Below the pieces are notes generated by a model. It worked only from the letters and a program-made list of their open reading frames with translations, was not told the origin of the DNA and did no database searches. 64,000 bases of DNA from Mycolicibacter heraklionensis (GTDB lineage: Bacteria; Actinomycetota; Actinomycetes; Mycobacteriales; Mycobacteriaceae), in assembly GCA_001673575.1 (NCBI GenBank), contig LZME01000059.1, forward strand, positions 25,471 to 89,470, in the 5' to 3' direction. Position numbers and translations under genes: made by a program. Shown here one piece after another: positions 26,192 through 34,187 of the stretch. The first letter of the stretch is position 1. Each line of letters opens with the position of its first letter.

Positions 26192-27343
26192 TCAGCTGAA
26201 GAGTCCGAAGAAGTCGCCCAGCCAATCGGTGGACAGGCTCGACCCCGGGTCGGTGTCGCTGATGTCGGGGGCCGGCGCGTCGGGAATTTCGGGTAGATCG
26301 ATCCCGGCTCCGGGCGGAGTGACCACGACGGGTCCCTTGCCGTCCCAGCCGGAGCCAAGCAGCGCACCGATCGTCTGGTCCCAGGCCAACCAGGCCCCGA
26401 TCGGACCGATCGCTTGGCTGGCGATGCTCAGACTGCCGAGCAGAGGCACGCCGCCCAGGTCGAGGCCGATACTGTTGAAAATCGAACCACCCACTGCGGG
26501 AACGGAATCGACGACCTGCCCACCGGTACCCAGCACCTCGTAGGGGCCGACGGCCACAGATCCCGGAGTGAACAACCCACCGAACGCGATGTCGAGGTGT
26601 TCCATGCTCAGCCCCGGCGGGAAGAATCCAGCGTGGTTGATCAGCGGCAGCAATGAATCCAGACTCAGTGTCGCGCCGTTGAAGAACGCTCCGGACATGT
26701 TCGCCAGAGTGTCAGTGAAACTATCGTTCGCTTCGATGCTGTTGAGCAGCGCCACCCACGGGCTGATACCCGGGCCGATCATGCCCATGATCATCCCGCT
26801 CAGCGGCGACGACAGGAAGTTCACGATCGGTGTCACCATCGCGGGATCGATACCGGCCGGCAGGAACTGCGGCAGCAGCTGTACCAGCCCGATATGGCCG
26901 AGCAAGTCGGTTACGCCGTCTCCACTGCTGAGCATGTGGTTATGCACGGTCGCAATGGTTTCGGCGGACGCGCCTCCCAGCGAGTAGCCGGTCAGCACCT
27001 TCTCCAGGTTGTCCTGCATCTGCGCCATGACACTGTTGAGGTTTGTCGGGTCGTCGAACACCTGCTGCCAGAAGTCGCCCTGGTTGGCCAGGAACTGCTG
27101 GAAGCTGACGTTCGGCGCCAGGTAGTAGTTCTGCAGAAGCCGGGACACGTTGTCCGAGGTTTCGTTCCACACGTCCTGCCAGGTCCCGAGCAGGCTGCCC
27201 ACGATGCCGCCGTCGGCGGTCAGCGCCACATCCCGGACGACGGAGACTTCTGCCACCGGGGTGGCCACCGGGGTGACCGCGACCAGGCCGCTCCCGACCA
27301 TCACGATGCCGGCGGTGACGTAGGGGCGAAGAGTTTGCTGCAC
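26192..27343 (-). CDS. gjpA: GjpA-type outer membrane porin
   Basis: A 383-residue secreted protein. Start GTG 27343 is preceded by AAGGAG 7 nt upstream and gives the family N-terminus VQQTLRPYVTAGIVMVGSGLVAVTPVA (signal peptide), then LTADGG and 'LQNYYLAPNVSFQQFLANQGDFWQQVF'. The C-terminus is acidic and proline-rich, ending in WLGDFFGLFS. It matches my recollection of mycobacterial proteins annotated as GjpA porins, named after Gordonia jacobaea. Expected location is the mycomembrane. The open frame extends 24 codons further upstream but without an RBS. The promoter region carries an element shared with MarR paralogue 3. Confidence 0.78.
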   Translation of the reverse strand: MQQTLRPYVTAGIVMVGSGLVAVTPVATPVAEVSVVRDVALTADGGIVGSLLGTWQDVWNETSDNVSRLLQNYYLAPNVSFQQFLANQGDFWQQVFDDPTNLNSVMAQMQDNLEKVLTGYSLGGASAETIATVHNHMLSSGDGVTDLLGHIGLVQLLPQFLPAGIDPAMVTPIVNFLSSPLSGMIMGMIGPGISPWVALLNSIEANDSFTDTLANMSGAFFNGATLSLDSLLPLINHAGFFPPGLSMEHLDIAFGGLFTPGSVAVGPYEVLGTGGQVVDSVPAVGGSIFNSIGLDLGGVPLLGSLSIASQAIGPIGAWLAWDQTIGALLGSGWDGKGPVVVTPPGAGIDLPEIPDAPAPDISDTDPGSSLSTDWLGDFFGLFS

Positions 27344-27973
27344 GACCGTCTCCTTATGTTGTGCTCCGCATATCGCGTAAGCCCGACACATCTCGACGGT
27401 CGCCCTGCCTGGCAACTGCCGACATGAACAAGGCGAAAGCTACTCCGCATAAACTTGTGATGTCCAGGAAAAAATGAAAATTTCCTGATCGATTTTTGAC
27501 AGAAGCGGAGATAGAAATCGCGTCTTTTGCCTAGACTGGCACGTCAACGGGCTAAAATGATCCTGTGCGGCTAATGATTTTGACGGATGTCGACATGGCC
27601 CAAGCTACCGGCAAGTAACCCATATCGTCTGGTCGCGAGAGGATAGACTCGCATGCCGCGACGAAGTGGCCATCCGGCGCGTAAGCCCTTCTAGCTGGCC
27701 ATATACACTTTCCACGTCACACGATCAAAGTAACGGCTGAGAAAGGAAAGCCTGGTTGCCGAACCTGATCGTTGAACCCCCACAGGAACTTTCCAGGTTA
27801 TTTACGGCGCCCCCACCCGCGCCGCCCCTTAGCCCCGACTTTCGAAAAAGTTAGCTGGCGTCGAGGCCCCAGCCGTTGAGTCGAGGCCTGTGTTGCTGGC
27901 GGATCGCCGTGAGGGTCGCGGCGCACCAGGAACCACGCCCCTCATCGCAATGTCAGCGATAACCGAGCTGGCC
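27344..27973. other. 630-nt intergenic region upstream of gjpA
   Basis: No coding frame is convincing. The first ~330 nt are unusually AT-rich for this genome and hold the gjpA promoter region: the 17-mer CAAGGCGAAAGCTACTC (27429-27445, minus-strand element) and an inverted repeat AGGAAA-N9-TTTCCT (27466-27486). The rest shows nothing recognisable apart from the end of the convergent or tandem monooxygenase gene. Confidence 0.5.
27429..27445 (-). promoter_or_regulatory. Shared 17-bp promoter element, copy at gjpA
   Basis: CAAGGCGAAAGCTACTC on the plus strand (reads GAGTAGCTTTCGCCTTG towards gjpA) begins 102 nt before the gjpA start. An identical copy is at 31627-31643, in the same orientation upstream of a MarR gene. 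Confidence 0.5.
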
Positions 27974-29149
27974 TCAGATCATCGCCCGCAACGCCGGCGC
28001 CGGCTCCACCCCCATGACCGTCAGGGCACTGGAGTGATAGATCGTCCCCGGGGTCTGGATGGCATGCCCCAGTCCGACGTGGGCGTCGCGCCAGAACCGT
28101 TGTAGCGGGTTGTTCCGGCGCGCGGCATTGCCCCCGGAACGGGCGAAGATCGCGTCGGCGGCAGTAACGGCCCGCCAGGCACAGCGAATCTGGTTGCGCC
28201 GCACCAGCGATCGATCTTCGAAGCTGATCTCCTTACCCGCGTCGGCGAGGTCGTACATTCTGCTGATGCCGTCCAGGAGCTGCACGCGTGAGGCGGCGAT
28301 CTCCGCGGCCGCTTCGGAGATGGCGTAGAGCACGTACGGGTCGTCTTTGATCTTGGTGCCGGTGGCGGCCACCCGGTCGCGCTGGTAGTCGAGATGCGCT
28401 GCCAGCGCGCCCTCGGTGATCCCGATGAGCGCGGCGGTGATCCCGAGCGGGAACATCGTCCAGAACGGCAGCTTGTAGACCGTCTCGGTGCGTCCGGCCG
28501 CCTCGGCGGCGCCGACACCGGAGGCGACGTGCTCGAAGTCGATGGTGCGGTAGTCCGGGATGAAGGCGCCCTCGACAATGATGTCCTTGCTGCCGGTGCC
28601 CGAGAGGCCGATGACGTCCCAGGAGTCCTCGACGATGGTGTAGTCGCCGCGCGGCAAGACGACGTGGAGCACTTTCGGCGGCCCACCCTCGCCGCCACCG
28701 ACGCGCGCGCCCAGGAAGATCCAGCTGCAGTGGTCGGTGCCCGAGGAGAAGTTCCACCGCCCAGTCAACCGATAGCCGCCCTCGACCGGGGTCGCAACAC
28801 CTTGTGCCGCATACGGAGACGCGATCCAGGTATCGGGATCCTCGGCCCAGATTTCGGCCTGGAGCCGGCGGTCCATCAACGCCATCTCCCACGGGTGCAC
28901 TCCCCCGACGCCGCACACCCAGCCGGTGGAGCCGCAGTGCTTGGCCACCGCCATGACCGCCTCGGCGAAGTCGCGCGGGTGCGCCGCGTAGCCGCCGAAG
29001 TCGGTCGGCTGCAGCATCCGCATCACGCCGGCCTGGCGGATCAGTGCCACTGACTGCTCGGAGAGCTTGCCGAGCCGTTCGCTGTCGTCAGCGGTACCGG
29101 CCAGCTGGGCAGCGATCTGCTCGACACGCTCGACAACTTCGTGCGCCAT
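27974..29149 (-). CDS. HsaA-like flavin-dependent monooxygenase (acyl-CoA dehydrogenase fold)
   Basis: A 391-residue group D flavin monooxygenase of the HsaA/HpaH type. Diagnostic parts are ADDSERLGKLSEQSVALIRQAGVMRMLQPTDFGGY, GRWNFSSGTDHCSWIFLGA (flavin-binding beta domain), DSWDVIGLSGTGSKDI and the C-terminal RNNPLQRFWRDAHVGLGHAIQTPGTIYHSSAL. These enzymes hydroxylate phenolic substrates using reduced flavin from a partner reductase; no reductase gene is adjacent. AGGAGG before ATG 29149 gives a strong start. It is divergent from a tetR gene across a tandem operator, which suggests ligand-induced control. Confidence 0.88.
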   Translation of the reverse strand: MAHEVVERVEQIAAQLAGTADDSERLGKLSEQSVALIRQAGVMRMLQPTDFGGYAAHPRDFAEAVMAVAKHCGSTGWVCGVGGVHPWEMALMDRRLQAEIWAEDPDTWIASPYAAQGVATPVEGGYRLTGRWNFSSGTDHCSWIFLGARVGGGEGGPPKVLHVVLPRGDYTIVEDSWDVIGLSGTGSKDIIVEGAFIPDYRTIDFEHVASGVGAAEAAGRTETVYKLPFWTMFPLGITAALIGITEGALAAHLDYQRDRVAATGTKIKDDPYVLYAISEAAAEIAASRVQLLDGISRMYDLADAGKEISFEDRSLVRRNQIRCAWRAVTAADAIFARSGGNAARRNNPLQRFWRDAHVGLGHAIQTPGTIYHSSALTVMGVEPAPALRAMI

Positions 29150-29216
29150 TACCGGTACCTCCTGATCTGGCGGAACCCACTGCGGGCTCCGTTGGTTTCA
29201 GTACCGTACCTCCGAT

Positions 29217-29250
29217 TTGACCAAATGGTCAATCCATATGGTCAATCCAT
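29217..29250. promoter_or_regulatory. TetR-type operator: inverted repeat plus 13-bp tandem repeat
   Basis: TTGACC-AAAT-GGTCAA (29217-29232) is a perfect inverted repeat. It overlaps two abutting perfect 13-bp direct repeats ATGGTCAATCCAT (29225-29237 and 29238-29250). The site lies in the 137-bp spacer between the monooxygenase and tetR genes and is probably bound by that TetR protein. Confidence 0.65.
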
Positions 29251-29274
29251 TTGTGCAACGGGTTCTCACCTGGC

Positions 29275-29280
29275 TAACCT
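29275..29280 (+). promoter_or_regulatory. -10 element, leaderless tetR promoter
   Basis: TAACCT ends 6 nt before ATG 29287; there is no Shine-Dalgarno sequence. Confidence 0.45.
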
Positions 29281-29286
29281 GCCTTC

Positions 29287-29790
29287 ATGGGCAACCGTGA
29301 GGATCTGCTGGAAGGCGCCAAGCGCTGCCTCGTCGAACGGGGCTGGGCCAATACGACAGTGCGCGACATCGCCGCGGCGGCCGGTGTCAGCCATGCCGCG
29401 ATCGGCTATCACTTCGGCAGCCGCGAGCGACTTCTGGTGCAGGCTCTCTTCGAAGAGCTCGACGAACTCGACGCCCGCATGTCCCCCGACGGGCAACACG
29501 CCACGGCCGTGGAGCGATGGCAGGCGGTGCTGGAGTCCTTCACCACCGACAAGGCACTGTGGACATCGCATCTGGAAGCGATCGTGCAAGCCCAACGCAA
29601 CGACGAACTGCGTGCGCGTCTTGCCGAAGGTCAACAACGCGCGCGGGTCGAGCTGGGCGGCTCGGTCGCGCTAGCAGTGGTGCTGGGCATGATGATTCAG
29701 TCACTGATCGATCCGGAGAGTGCGCCGACGGCAACGCAGGCGGTTGCCGAGCTCCGGGAGCTGGCGGGCGGAGGACACACCCCACAGTGA
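29287..29790 (+). CDS. TetR family regulator, divergent from the HsaA-like gene
   Basis: A 167-residue TetR protein, shorter than the usual 190-220. The N-terminal HTH is GNREDLLEGAKRCLVERGWANTTVRDIAAAAGVSHAAIGYHFGSRERLL. The ligand domain ends early at a hydrophobic helix (VALAVVLGMMIQSL). By position it should repress the monooxygenase gene and itself through the site at 29217-29250. Confidence 0.88.
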   Translation: MGNREDLLEGAKRCLVERGWANTTVRDIAAAAGVSHAAIGYHFGSRERLLVQALFEELDELDARMSPDGQHATAVERWQAVLESFTTDKALWTSHLEAIVQAQRNDELRARLAEGQQRARVELGGSVALAVVLGMMIQSLIDPESAPTATQAVAELRELAGGGHTPQ

Positions 29791-29932
29791 CTTGAAGCGG
29801 AGCCATCGAACGGCCAGGTGCACCGTATCGGCGCCAATCGCCGATACCACCACGCTTTAGCCCATCTCTGCTCAGTCGCAACCATCTCGACCGGCTAGCG
29901 CACCGCGCAGACCGCCCACCTTGCGATCCGCT

Positions 29933-30469
29933 TCACGCCCGTCGAGCCGACTGCCGCGCGAACTCACCGGCCGGCACTTCTTCCCGCCAGATCTGAAGTG
30001 AGCGGTTGATCTGACCACAGCTCTCCGCCATTGCCGCGATCTGCGGACGGGTCAGCGCGCTAAAGAAGTGACTCCGGACCGAAGCGGAATACGTGATCAT
30101 CGCTCGCTCCGCACTCGTTCGCCCGAAGCTGGTGATGGTCGCCAGCACGCGCCGACGGTCAGACGGACTCGCCGTCCGCGCCACCAAACCCTGGTCTTCG
30201 AGGCGGCGGATTAGTCTGGTCAGCCGACTCGGCGACAACGCCAAAGCATCGGCGAGAACGCTCATCTGAACGCCACCCGCTGGGGAGCCAGCCAGATGCG
30301 CCAGCAACTGCACATCGATGAGTGACAACTCGTGCGAGTCATCCAATTCGCGATTGAGCATCGCCGTCACACGCAAGACAGTGTTCAGGTAGTTGTGCCA
30401 CGATTTCCGTTCGGCCAAATCAAGTTCTGGCGCTCGACCCCCAGATCGGCGCGACGCGCCTCCGTCCAT
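29933..30469 (-). CDS. MarR family regulator (paralogue 2)
   Basis: 178 residues. It shares with paralogue 1 the segments KSWHNYLNTVLRVTAMLNRELDDSHELSLIDVQLLAHL, SRLTRLIRRLEDQGLVARTASPSDRRRVLATIT and [41 protein letters not shown] lies ~7 nt before ATG 30469. It is monocistronic. It has no adjacent enzyme or pump typical of MarR targets. Confidence 0.87.
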   Translation of the reverse strand: MDGGASRRSGGRAPELDLAERKSWHNYLNTVLRVTAMLNRELDDSHELSLIDVQLLAHLAGSPAGGVQMSVLADALALSPSRLTRLIRRLEDQGLVARTASPSDRRRVLATITSFGRTSAERAMITYSASVRSHFFSALTRPQIAAMAESCGQINRSLQIWREEVPAGEFARQSARRA

Positions 30470-30935
30470 GCCGTTGCCCCCTCCGGTTCGACCGAGACCG
30501 CGTCGCCATGTTCAACAGTGCAACCACCGGACGACGCCGCCCCGAGGCTAGCCGACGGGCGACTATTTTGTATCGAAAATTAAGTCATGGGTGCCACACG
30601 GGTCGCCGGGAAGCCGCTGCCCGTAGTTGGCGGGCACGGCCGATAGCGCGCGCTCAGAGCCTGTTATACCTGCTCATATCCATGTATGGGTCAAGCGTTG
30701 ACAATCCGAAGCCGACCGCCGCGACGACACCGCCGCCTTATCAATTACGATTCAAACTGAAATCCGCGAACCCCTGCCGATCGATCCGAAGACGCCCGCC
30801 CGATATTTGCTGGCCTGCTACCCCGATTGCCCGCTGCGGCCAGGTGGTGCCGGGCTGACCAGCGTGGGTTCCGTTGCCGCGATTACTGAGACGAAGATCC
30901 TGCGGGCGCCCGGCGCATGTGCGGCCGCCCCATAC
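30470..30935. other. 466-nt intergenic region within the MarR cluster
   Basis: No gene is supported. Near the MarR start there is a short AT-rich inverted repeat ATTTT-N6-AAAAT (30565-30580), a plausible operator. The remainder (30600-30935) shows nothing recognisable; weak plus-strand frames look like chance. Confidence 0.4.
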
Positions 30936-31577
30936 CTATCCGGCGCTGCGGCGCCTGGCCTTCTGCGCTGCCTTCAGTGGGACGCCGATCCGACGGCAAT
31001 TATCACCCAACGCGATCATCTGCGGCCGCGACATCTGCACAAGGTAAAGGGCACGCACCGACTGAGCGTAGGTTCGGGCCGCCGGCCGTATTCGAGCTCG
31101 GCCTTCACGGGTGATGCTGGCGACGACGCCGCGCCCGTCGGTTCGGCTGCGATTACGGCGAACCAAGCCCTTCGATTCCATCCGCCGCATGAGTTCGGTC
31201 AGTCTGCTCGGCGCGAGCACCATCGCGTGAGCCAAATCGCCCATCCGCGCCGAGCCATCGGCCGATCGGTCAAGCGCTTCGAGCACTAGGTATTCGAACT
31301 GACTCAGATCGTGCCGGGCGAGCAGGCGACGGTTGATCAAACCAAGAAGCAAACTCGACGAGTCCAGGAAGTCCTGCCAACACCGCTGCTCGAGCTCATC
31401 TAGACCCGGCAGGTGATGCGCTGGGTTCTCGGCGCCGTCGTCATCCACGGCGGGCGACGGTATCGAAGAACCTCGGCGGATCGGCGAAGAAACTTCGGCC
31501 GATTCCAAGGCCGAGTCGGTTCCGGCGGCCGACGACGGCGACGGGCAACGCTTGAATTGGGACAACACGCTGGTCAT
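30936..31577 (-). CDS. MarR family regulator (paralogue 3)
   Basis: 213 residues from ATG 31577. The MarR core is RCWQDFLDSSSLLLGLINRRLLARHDLSQFEYLVLEAL...SRLTELMRRMESKGLVRRNRSRTDGRGVVASITREGRARI with TYAQSVRALYLVQMSRPQM. The ~43-residue N-terminal extension is Ser/Pro-rich. By comparison with paralogue 4, GTG 31448 is an alternative start: TACCGT lies 8 nt before it, and the matching block before paralogue 4 has an in-frame stop further upstream. The promoter holds TTGAA-N8-TTCAA and the 17-bp element shared with gjpA. Confidence 0.83.
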   Translation of the reverse strand: MTSVLSQFKRCPSPSSAAGTDSALESAEVSSPIRRGSSIPSPAVDDDGAENPAHHLPGLDELEQRCWQDFLDSSSLLLGLINRRLLARHDLSQFEYLVLEALDRSADGSARMGDLAHAMVLAPSRLTELMRRMESKGLVRRNRSRTDGRGVVASITREGRARIRPAARTYAQSVRALYLVQMSRPQMIALGDNCRRIGVPLKAAQKARRRSAG

Positions 31578-31611
31578 GAGCCACTTCGATCCCGGCCAGA
31601 AAACAGCCAAT

Positions 31612-31651
31612 TTGAACTATCTAATTCAAGGCGAAAGCTACTCGCGAGTAG
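31612..31651 (-). promoter_or_regulatory. Promoter elements of MarR paralogue 3
   Basis: The inverted repeat TTGAA-N8-TTCAA (31612-31629) adjoins the 17-mer CAAGGCGAAAGCTACTC (31627-31643), identical to the one before gjpA, and a perfect 14-bp palindrome CTACTCGCGAGTAG (31638-31651). The inverted repeat also occurs, with diverged spacer, at 32918-32935. It is a likely operator for the MarR protein itself. Confidence 0.55.
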
Positions 31652-31883
31652 GCGTTCATAACGCGTTCTAGCGCTACTTGAGATGGCCATACCCCACGCC
31701 CGACAGCCTAACCAACGGTTCACGGTCGCTAAAGACCCAATTTGCCGCATGTCCTGGCAATGCAACGTGCCTTAATTAGCTACTAGCAGGCGCGTAATTC
31801 ATTCGGCAATCACCGCGCGAAAAGGCCATGACGCGTCCAAAACCTACGCGGCCCACCGTCGTACGGTTGGCAAGAGCGTCGCC

Positions 31884-32399
31884 TCAGCGAACGGCCTTGA
31901 GCCCCTTCCGGCGCCCATTCGTGCTGAGCGACTCGTTGATCCGCCGGCAGCTGTCGACCAGGTTGACCATTTGCTCGTGCTTGAGCTGGTTGAGGTAGTG
32001 CACGCGAATGCCCTGCGCGTAAGTCTCCATCACCGCATGCAGACGCGTGTGCCCCGCACTGGTGATCCGGGGCAGAATGCCGCGCGGGTCCCCTGGACTC
32101 GGGCTGCGGGTGATCCAGCCGTGGCCTTCCAGCCGGCGAATCTGGGTGGACAACTGCCCCTGCGTCACGCCAAGCGTCTCTGCCAGCACACACAGCCGGT
32201 GCTCCCGACGCTTGGGCCTGCTCAGCAGCTCCAACAGCAGGACGTCACGTATCGAGAGATCATGCGCGCCCTTGAGGCATACATTCACTGCGTCAACGAC
32301 ATTCAGCGAGCACGCCAGAAACTGTTGCCAGCAGTGTTGCTCGATTCCATCGAGCCCAGGGAGCCAGGCTATTGCCTGCAGTTCATGCATCTCGTCCAC
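31884..32399 (-). CDS. MarR family regulator (paralogue 4)
   Basis: 171 residues from GTG 32399 (ATG 32390 is an alternative). WLPGLDGIEQHCWQQFLACSLN aligns with paralogue 3 (HLPGLDELEQRCWQDFL). The HTH is ETLGVTQGQLSTQIRRLEGHGWITRSPSPGDPRGIL and the end is TYAQGIRVHYLNQLKHEQMVNLVDSCRRINESL. In-frame TGA 18 codons upstream with no intervening start codon forces this start. TAACAT 8 nt before the GTG could be a leaderless -10. It is the most diverged of the four paralogues. Confidence 0.84.
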   Translation of the reverse strand: MDEMHELQAIAWLPGLDGIEQHCWQQFLACSLNVVDAVNVCLKGAHDLSIRDVLLLELLSRPKRREHRLCVLAETLGVTQGQLSTQIRRLEGHGWITRSPSPGDPRGILPRITSAGHTRLHAVMETYAQGIRVHYLNQLKHEQMVNLVDSCRRINESLSTNGRRKGLKAVR

Positions 32400-32973
32400 G
32401 GCGCGCGATGTTATCGAAGGATGCGCCGCAGAAACGGAGAACGCGTGTCAATTCCGACATCTCACCACAGATTCGCCCTGGCGAGAATGGCGTTCGGCAA
32501 AGGTCCGTGCGGCACGAGATCCCAGGTCAGCTAGATATTCCGAGCATCCTTAGAAAACCGTCGCGACGAAATAATTCGTTCAAACGGAAACTACTCAGTT
32601 TCGTTCGACCGGAAACCAATTGGTTCGATAGCGGAACGATGAAAAACGACGAGCACATCGCCGTCGACGCCAGCCGGATCGCGCGACACGCACTACGCCC
32701 TGCGCGGCGGGAGAACTCACCTAATCCACGCCCCGCGGCCCTGTCGATATAGGCATGGCTCTCGGGCGCGCGCCGGATTCCGGGCATCTCGTCGACGGCG
32801 TGGGACGCTAGCGAACGACAGATCTACCGCACAGCCAAGAATGCTTCAGCAGCGCGCAGACCGGCCAGAACTAGCAGTCCAGCGAAATACACTGGCCGGC
32901 AAGGGAAAACGGCAACTTTGAACCACTTGGTTCAACACGGAACCGGCAGACTTGCCGTCGTCGGGTGTCCGAG
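32400..32973. other. 574-nt region with MarR promoter and a decayed MarR promoter/leader copy
   Basis: No intact gene. The part 32578-32626 is the presumed upstream control region of paralogue 4: GAAACT-ACTC-AGTTTC (32587-32602) and the palindrome AACCAATTGGTT (32614-32625). The part 32784-32940 is a second, decayed copy of a MarR promoter and start region (see separate entry). Confidence 0.55.
32784..32940 (-). pseudogene. Remnant of a fifth MarR promoter and start
   Basis: In the minus direction the order is TTGAACCA-AG-TGGTTCAA (32918-32935), then a GTTTTC-containing stretch like that after the same repeat at paralogue 3. Next comes TTCGCTAGCGTCCCACGCC followed by GTCGACGAGATG. The last block matches the start of paralogue 4 (TTCGATAACATCGCGCGCC then GTGGACGAGATG), but the start codon has become GTC and no MarR coding sequence follows. 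It looks like a truncated tandem duplicate. Confidence 0.55.
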
Positions 32974-33519
32974 TCAGGAGTTCGTGGCGAGCGTCAGTTC
33001 CATCAATTTGAGCGCCTGCTCGCACGCGTCAATCCCGGGTGCCTGCGGGTTGACCCACCAACCGACCACGCCGGCGGCGTCGCTGGCGACCCCGCAGGAG
33101 CCGTTCGGGTCGGCCGGACGCATCACGATCGAGGGCACGCCCACGATGGTCTTGGGCTCGATCTGATACTTCAGGAACTCGGCGACCTTGCGTTCGTTGT
33201 CCAGGCTGCCCTGCTCGAACCAGAACCGGGTGATGTCGATCAGCCCGGCCGGGTTGGCCGCCTGCCAGCGGCAGATGGCGCCGACGAAGGTGCTCTGGAT
33301 GTCGAGCGGGTCCGCTCCCACCGTCTTGGCCAAGATGTCGGTGGTCAGTACCTCGCACTCCTTGAGCAGGTTCGGGTACTGCCGCTCGGAGTTGTTGTTG
33401 CGCTTGGTGTCGCCCGCACCGGCCTTGACCGCGGTGCCGCCCACCTCACGGGAGCAACCCGTCAAGCTGGTCAACACTGACAACACCGCGACCGCGCCGG
33501 CCAGGATCCGGCGGCTCAT
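32974..33519 (-). CDS. lprC: Lipoprotein LprC
   Basis: 181 residues starting at ATG 33519 within the lprB stop (ATGA overlap). The signal peptide MSRRILAGAVAVLSVLTSLTGC ends in a lipobox, so Cys22 is predicted to be lipidated. The mature part belongs to the DUF3558 type (LLKECEVLTTDILAKTVGADPLD, CRWQAANPAG, CGVASDAAGVVGWWVNP). DUF3558 lipoproteins are actinobacterial envelope proteins of unknown function. The pair lprB-lprC mirrors Rv1274-Rv1275. Confidence 0.9.
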   Translation of the reverse strand: MSRRILAGAVAVLSVLTSLTGCSREVGGTAVKAGAGDTKRNNNSERQYPNLLKECEVLTTDILAKTVGADPLDIQSTFVGAICRWQAANPAGLIDITRFWFEQGSLDNERKVAEFLKYQIEPKTIVGVPSIVMRPADPNGSCGVASDAAGVVGWWVNPQAPGIDACEQALKLMELTLATNS

Positions 33520-34067
33520 TTGGAGTTCGCAATCGACTGGCGGGTCAGCTCTTTGGCGACGTCGCACGGATCCGGGAACGGCTTCTGCGCGAAGCTCACC
33601 GACCACTCGATGAAGTCATCTTTGAATTGGATGCCGACCTCACACAGGTTGTCGCCCATCGTCGGGGCGGTGCCGATCGCGATGAAACCGCTGTGGCCGT
33701 CGATGTTGATGTCCTCCACCGAAGTCCGTGAGACCTCCTCGGTCTTGCGCTCGCGGCCGATGGGGCTGCCGCGATACCAGGAGAAGGAGAAGTGCGGGCC
33801 CATGATCCCGCCGCGCAGCAGCCACTGGCAGCCCACCGAGTTCTGTGCGGTGCTGATCAACCCGGCCACCCGAGTCAGGTTGGCCATCGTCTCGTCACTG
33901 ATGCCACCGCACTGCGGGAACGACGGACCATGATTGCTCTGCTCGGCCGTCGGCGACGCAGACTGGCTGCCGCCCTGAGCTTCAGGCGAGTCGGAGTCAG
34001 AACATCCGCCGACCATCGGAATCAGGGCAGCGGCCGCCAAGGCCGGGACCGTCAGTTTGAGCCGCAC
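33516..34067 (-). CDS. lprB: Lipoprotein LprB
   Basis: 183 residues from GTG 34067 (GTG 34076 is an alternative); the start is chosen because TACAGT lies 7 nt upstream. Signal VRLKLTVPALAAAALIPMVGGC gives a lipidated Cys22. The mature DUF3558 domain contains FPQCGGISDETM, GCQWLLRGGIMGPHFSFSWYRGSPIGRERKTEEVSR and NIDGHSGFIAIG, matching LprB as I recall it. It is translationally coupled to lprC. Confidence 0.92.
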   Translation of the reverse strand: MRLKLTVPALAAAALIPMVGGCSDSDSPEAQGGSQSASPTAEQSNHGPSFPQCGGISDETMANLTRVAGLISTAQNSVGCQWLLRGGIMGPHFSFSWYRGSPIGRERKTEEVSRTSVEDINIDGHSGFIAIGTAPTMGDNLCEVGIQFKDDFIEWSVSFAQKPFPDPCDVAKELTRQSIANSK

Positions 34068-34074
34068 ACGATGC

Positions 34075-34080
34075 ACTGTA
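34075..34080 (-). promoter_or_regulatory. -10 element, leaderless lprB promoter
   Basis: On the minus strand TACAGT ends 7 nt before GTG 34067. It overlaps the upstream alternative GTG, which argues against that start. Confidence 0.45.
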
Positions 34081-34187
34081 GCGGCACCGCCGCCCGTCAA
34101 CCACGACACAGCGGTGACCAGTCGGTTTGTGTCGCCGCGTAGCGCCACGGCAACGCCACGACCGCACGGATGTGCGACAGTAGCCCC

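Noticed and set aside
32527-32787. 86-codon minus-strand frame between lprC and MarR paralogue 4
   Set aside because: Its start corresponds to the decayed MarR leader and the rest has no MarR domain or coding pattern; treated as part of a remnant.
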